From positions 62,001 to 126,000 of the forward strand of contig NZ_BBUZ01000036.1 of assembly GCF_001417735.1 (NCBI RefSeq): a stretch of 64,000 nt of DNA, read 5' to 3'. The notes beneath the pieces are model-generated. The model worked only from the letters and a program-made list of their open reading frames with translations, ran no database searches and had not been told where the DNA came from. This DNA is from Streptomyces sp. NBRC 110028. GTDB taxonomy: Bacteria > Actinomycetota > Actinomycetes > Streptomycetales > Streptomycetaceae. Shown here in pieces: positions 62,512-64,000 of the stretch (position 1 is its first letter; every line of letters begins with the position of its first letter). The position numbers and the translations under genes were made by a program.

Positions 62512-63144
62512 ATGCCCAGGTACGAGCAGATCGCCGACGCGCTGCGGCCCGGGGCCCGCGCCCCGCGCCATCGCGTCGAGCGGGGCAACGACCGGCACCA
62601 GTGGGAGAAGGACCGGGTACGGCGGCCGCGGGCCGAGCGGCTGAGCACCGGGGCCACGGAGCACGACACCGGGCTGCGGGTGACCGATCTCGCCTTCCAC
62701 GCCGAGTACCGCGAGGCGACGGCGGATGAGGATCTGGCGGCGGTCTTCGGGGTGCCGGTGGGCGCGCGGCTGCTGGAGCGGATCTACCGCACCAGGTGCC
62801 GCGCGGAGGACGCCCCCTTCGCCCTGGTGCACTCCTATCTCGTGCACGGCGTCGTGGCCGCCAACCCGGATCTGCTCGACGCCGCCAACGAGCCCTGGCC
62901 CGGGGGCACGCAGCACCAGCTCTCCACGATCGGCGTCGAGCTGGACCGGGTCGAGGAACGGGTCACGGCCCGGCCGCCCACGGCGGAAGAGGCCGGGGCG
63001 CTCGGCCTCGACCGGGGCGTTTCGCTGCTGCTCATCCGGAAGATCTGCGTCGACACCGGCGGCCGGGTCGTCGAGGTCTCGGATGTGCGGCTGCCCGGTG
63101 ACCGTACGGAGCTGGTCTTCACCACGCCCCTGAGAAGGTGGTGA
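62512..63144 (+). CDS. GntR-family UTRA-domain protein lacking the winged helix
   Basis: 210 residues. The first about 12 residues (MPRYEQIADALR) are those of a GntR/HutC winged-helix domain, but the rest of that domain is missing and the sequence passes through a basic stretch straight to a UTRA effector domain (VTDLAFHAEYREATADEDLA, VPVGARLLERIYRTR, DRTELVFTTPLRRW). DNA binding is therefore doubtful. The ATG is inside the frame that starts further left; it follows GAGAAG. The gene ends with a four-base overlap with the glycosyltransferase gene. Confidence 0.8.
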   Translation: MPRYEQIADALRPGARAPRHRVERGNDRHQWEKDRVRRPRAERLSTGATEHDTGLRVTDLAFHAEYREATADEDLAAVFGVPVGARLLERIYRTRCRAEDAPFALVHSYLVHGVVAANPDLLDAANEPWPGGTQHQLSTIGVELDRVEERVTARPPTAEEAGALGLDRGVSLLLIRKICVDTGGRVVEVSDVRLPGDRTELVFTTPLRRW

Positions 63145-63905
63145 CCATGCCGAACACCATCACGGTCATCACCGCGGTCCACGCCCCCGCCGCCGGGCAT
63201 CTGCCGGACGCGTACGGCTCGTTGTGCGAGCAGGAGCTGCCGGACGGCTGGGAGTGGCAGTGGGTCGTCCAGGAGGACGGCGAGACCGACGCCGTACGCC
63301 CCCACGTCCCCGCCGACCCACGGATCAGTTTCGGCCAGGGCCGGGCCGGGCGGGCCGCCATGGCCCGCACGATGGGGCTCTCCCGTGCCGAGGGGAGTTA
63401 CGTCAAGGTGCTGGACGCCGACGACATGCTCACCCCCGGCGCCCTCGCCCGCGACCTGCGCGCACTGGGCGGGAACCCGGAGCTGGGCTGGGCCACCTCG
63501 CGCGCCCTGGACCTGCTGCCCGACGGCTCCACCGTCGGCTTCGAGGGCGATCCGCCGCAGGGCCCGATCGCGCGCGGCGCCGTCCTCGGCCACTGGAAGA
63601 CCCACGGCTACCGCGCCCCGGTCCACCCGGCGACCCTGTGCGTGCGCCGCGACCTGCTCCTGGCCCTCGGCGGCTGGATGGCCCTGCCCGCGTCCGAGGA
63701 CACCGGGCTGCTGATGGCCCTCAGCGCGGTCAGCCGCGGCTGGTTCACCGCCGAGACCGGACTGCTGTACCGCAAGTGGCCCGGCCAGGTCACCAGCCAC
63801 GCCGCCCACGCCGACGCGACCGAGCGCGAGGCACGCTTCGCGGTGGTCGAGGCGCGCGCCCGCGTCCTGGCGGCGATGGACGGCTGGCGGTACGAGGCGG
63901 GCTGA
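63141..63905 (+). CDS. Family 2 glycosyltransferase
   Basis: 254 residues. GT-A fold with VITAVHAPAAGHLPDAYGSL, the DADD metal motif (KVLDADDMLTPGAL), and ARTMGLSRAEGSYV before it. Length and form fit small stand-alone GT2 enzymes of unknown acceptor. The start may be GTG 63141 (GTGA overlap with the preceding gene) or ATG 63147. Translational coupling with the UTRA protein is likely. Confidence 0.85.
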   Translation: MTMPNTITVITAVHAPAAGHLPDAYGSLCEQELPDGWEWQWVVQEDGETDAVRPHVPADPRISFGQGRAGRAAMARTMGLSRAEGSYVKVLDADDMLTPGALARDLRALGGNPELGWATSRALDLLPDGSTVGFEGDPPQGPIARGAVLGHWKTHGYRAPVHPATLCVRRDLLLALGGWMALPASEDTGLLMALSAVSRGWFTAETGLLYRKWPGQVTSHAAHADATEREARFAVVEARARVLAAMDGWRYEAG

Positions 63906-63917
63906 ACCCGGCCGCGG

Positions 63918-64000
63918 TCAGGGCAGCGTTTCGGCGTCGGTCCGGGAGAAGACCAGGTCGCTCTCGGCCGTGACGGGGCCCCGCCAGCGCACCGGCACCT
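63918..64000 (-). CDS. C-terminal end of an unidentified protein (partial)
   Basis: The minus strand reads VPVRWRGPVTAESDLVFSRT then DAETLP and a TGA at 63918-63920. The reading has normal Streptomyces codon use. Too short to name; most of the gene is beyond the right edge. It converges with the glycosyltransferase gene. Confidence 0.5.
   Translation of the reverse strand, partial: VPVRWRGPVTAESDLVFSRTDAETLP

Overview
The window is chromosomal DNA from a Streptomyces or very close actinomycete. It is uniformly very GC-rich with GTG/ATG starts and purine-rich ribosome binding sites. It carries the futalosine-type menaquinone genes mqnA and mqnC, a complete actinobacterial nuo operon, and a second partial nuo cluster. 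From memory, the gene order follows the S. coelicolor region between about SCO4505 and SCO4614, with a large block missing between the Ser/Thr kinase and mqnC. No database search was run; gene names come from recognising sequence motifs and gene order.

Layout. 1-3.3 kb: end of a secreted metalloprotease, a secreted lipase, an AraC regulator and a cold-shock protein, all on the minus strand. 3.6-10.6 kb: menaquinone genes on the plus strand (mqnA, a membrane Ser/Thr kinase, mqnC, a small amidohydrolase-like protein, menG, and a menJ-like isoprenoid reductase). A 157-bp element with terminal inverted repeats lies between mqnA and the kinase. 10.6-12.9 kb: a glyoxalase-fold protein, a CBS-domain protein and an NlpC/P60 hydrolase. 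13.5-29.8 kb: the 14-gene nuoA-N operon (proton-pumping NADH:menaquinone oxidoreductase), with a Rex-type operator just downstream of its promoter and a 20-bp-stem terminator at its end. 29.9-38.9 kb: a lipoprotein, fumarylacetoacetase, a polyprenyl diphosphate synthase (probably for the menaquinone tail), a LolA-like protein with an ABC exporter, an M28 aminopeptidase and RarD. 39.0-40.1 kb: a damaged RiPP-type methyltransferase gene. 40.2-44.6 kb: an NmrA-like oxidoreductase with a divergent HxlR regulator, then korAB (2-oxoacid:ferredoxin oxidoreductase). 44.9-48.4 kb: one response regulator and two sensor kinases that share a 409-bp tract I see as identical. 48.6-58.8 kb: a second nuo cluster, A-B-C-H-I-J-K-L-M-N, lacking D, E, F and G. 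58.9-64 kb: HtpX, YccF, an XRE-type regulator, YajQ, tRNA-Tyr, a UTRA protein without its DNA-binding domain, a glycosyltransferase and a partial gene.

The unifying theme is respiration. The quinone, its ring methylation, tail synthesis and probable tail reduction are encoded around two complex-I-type clusters. The Rex-like site ties the complete operon to the NADH/NAD+ ratio. The incomplete nuo2 cluster has no NADH-input module and sits beside korAB and a two-kinase signalling system, so ferredoxin-fed electron entry is a plausible but unproven idea.

Most unusual features: the shared tract in the two kinases, with codon use unlike its flanks; the D-less nuo2 cluster with long disordered tails on NuoC, NuoI and NuoK; the inverted-repeat element at 4.6 kb; an iron-box-like site in the korAB promoter; and a gene graveyard around 40 kb.
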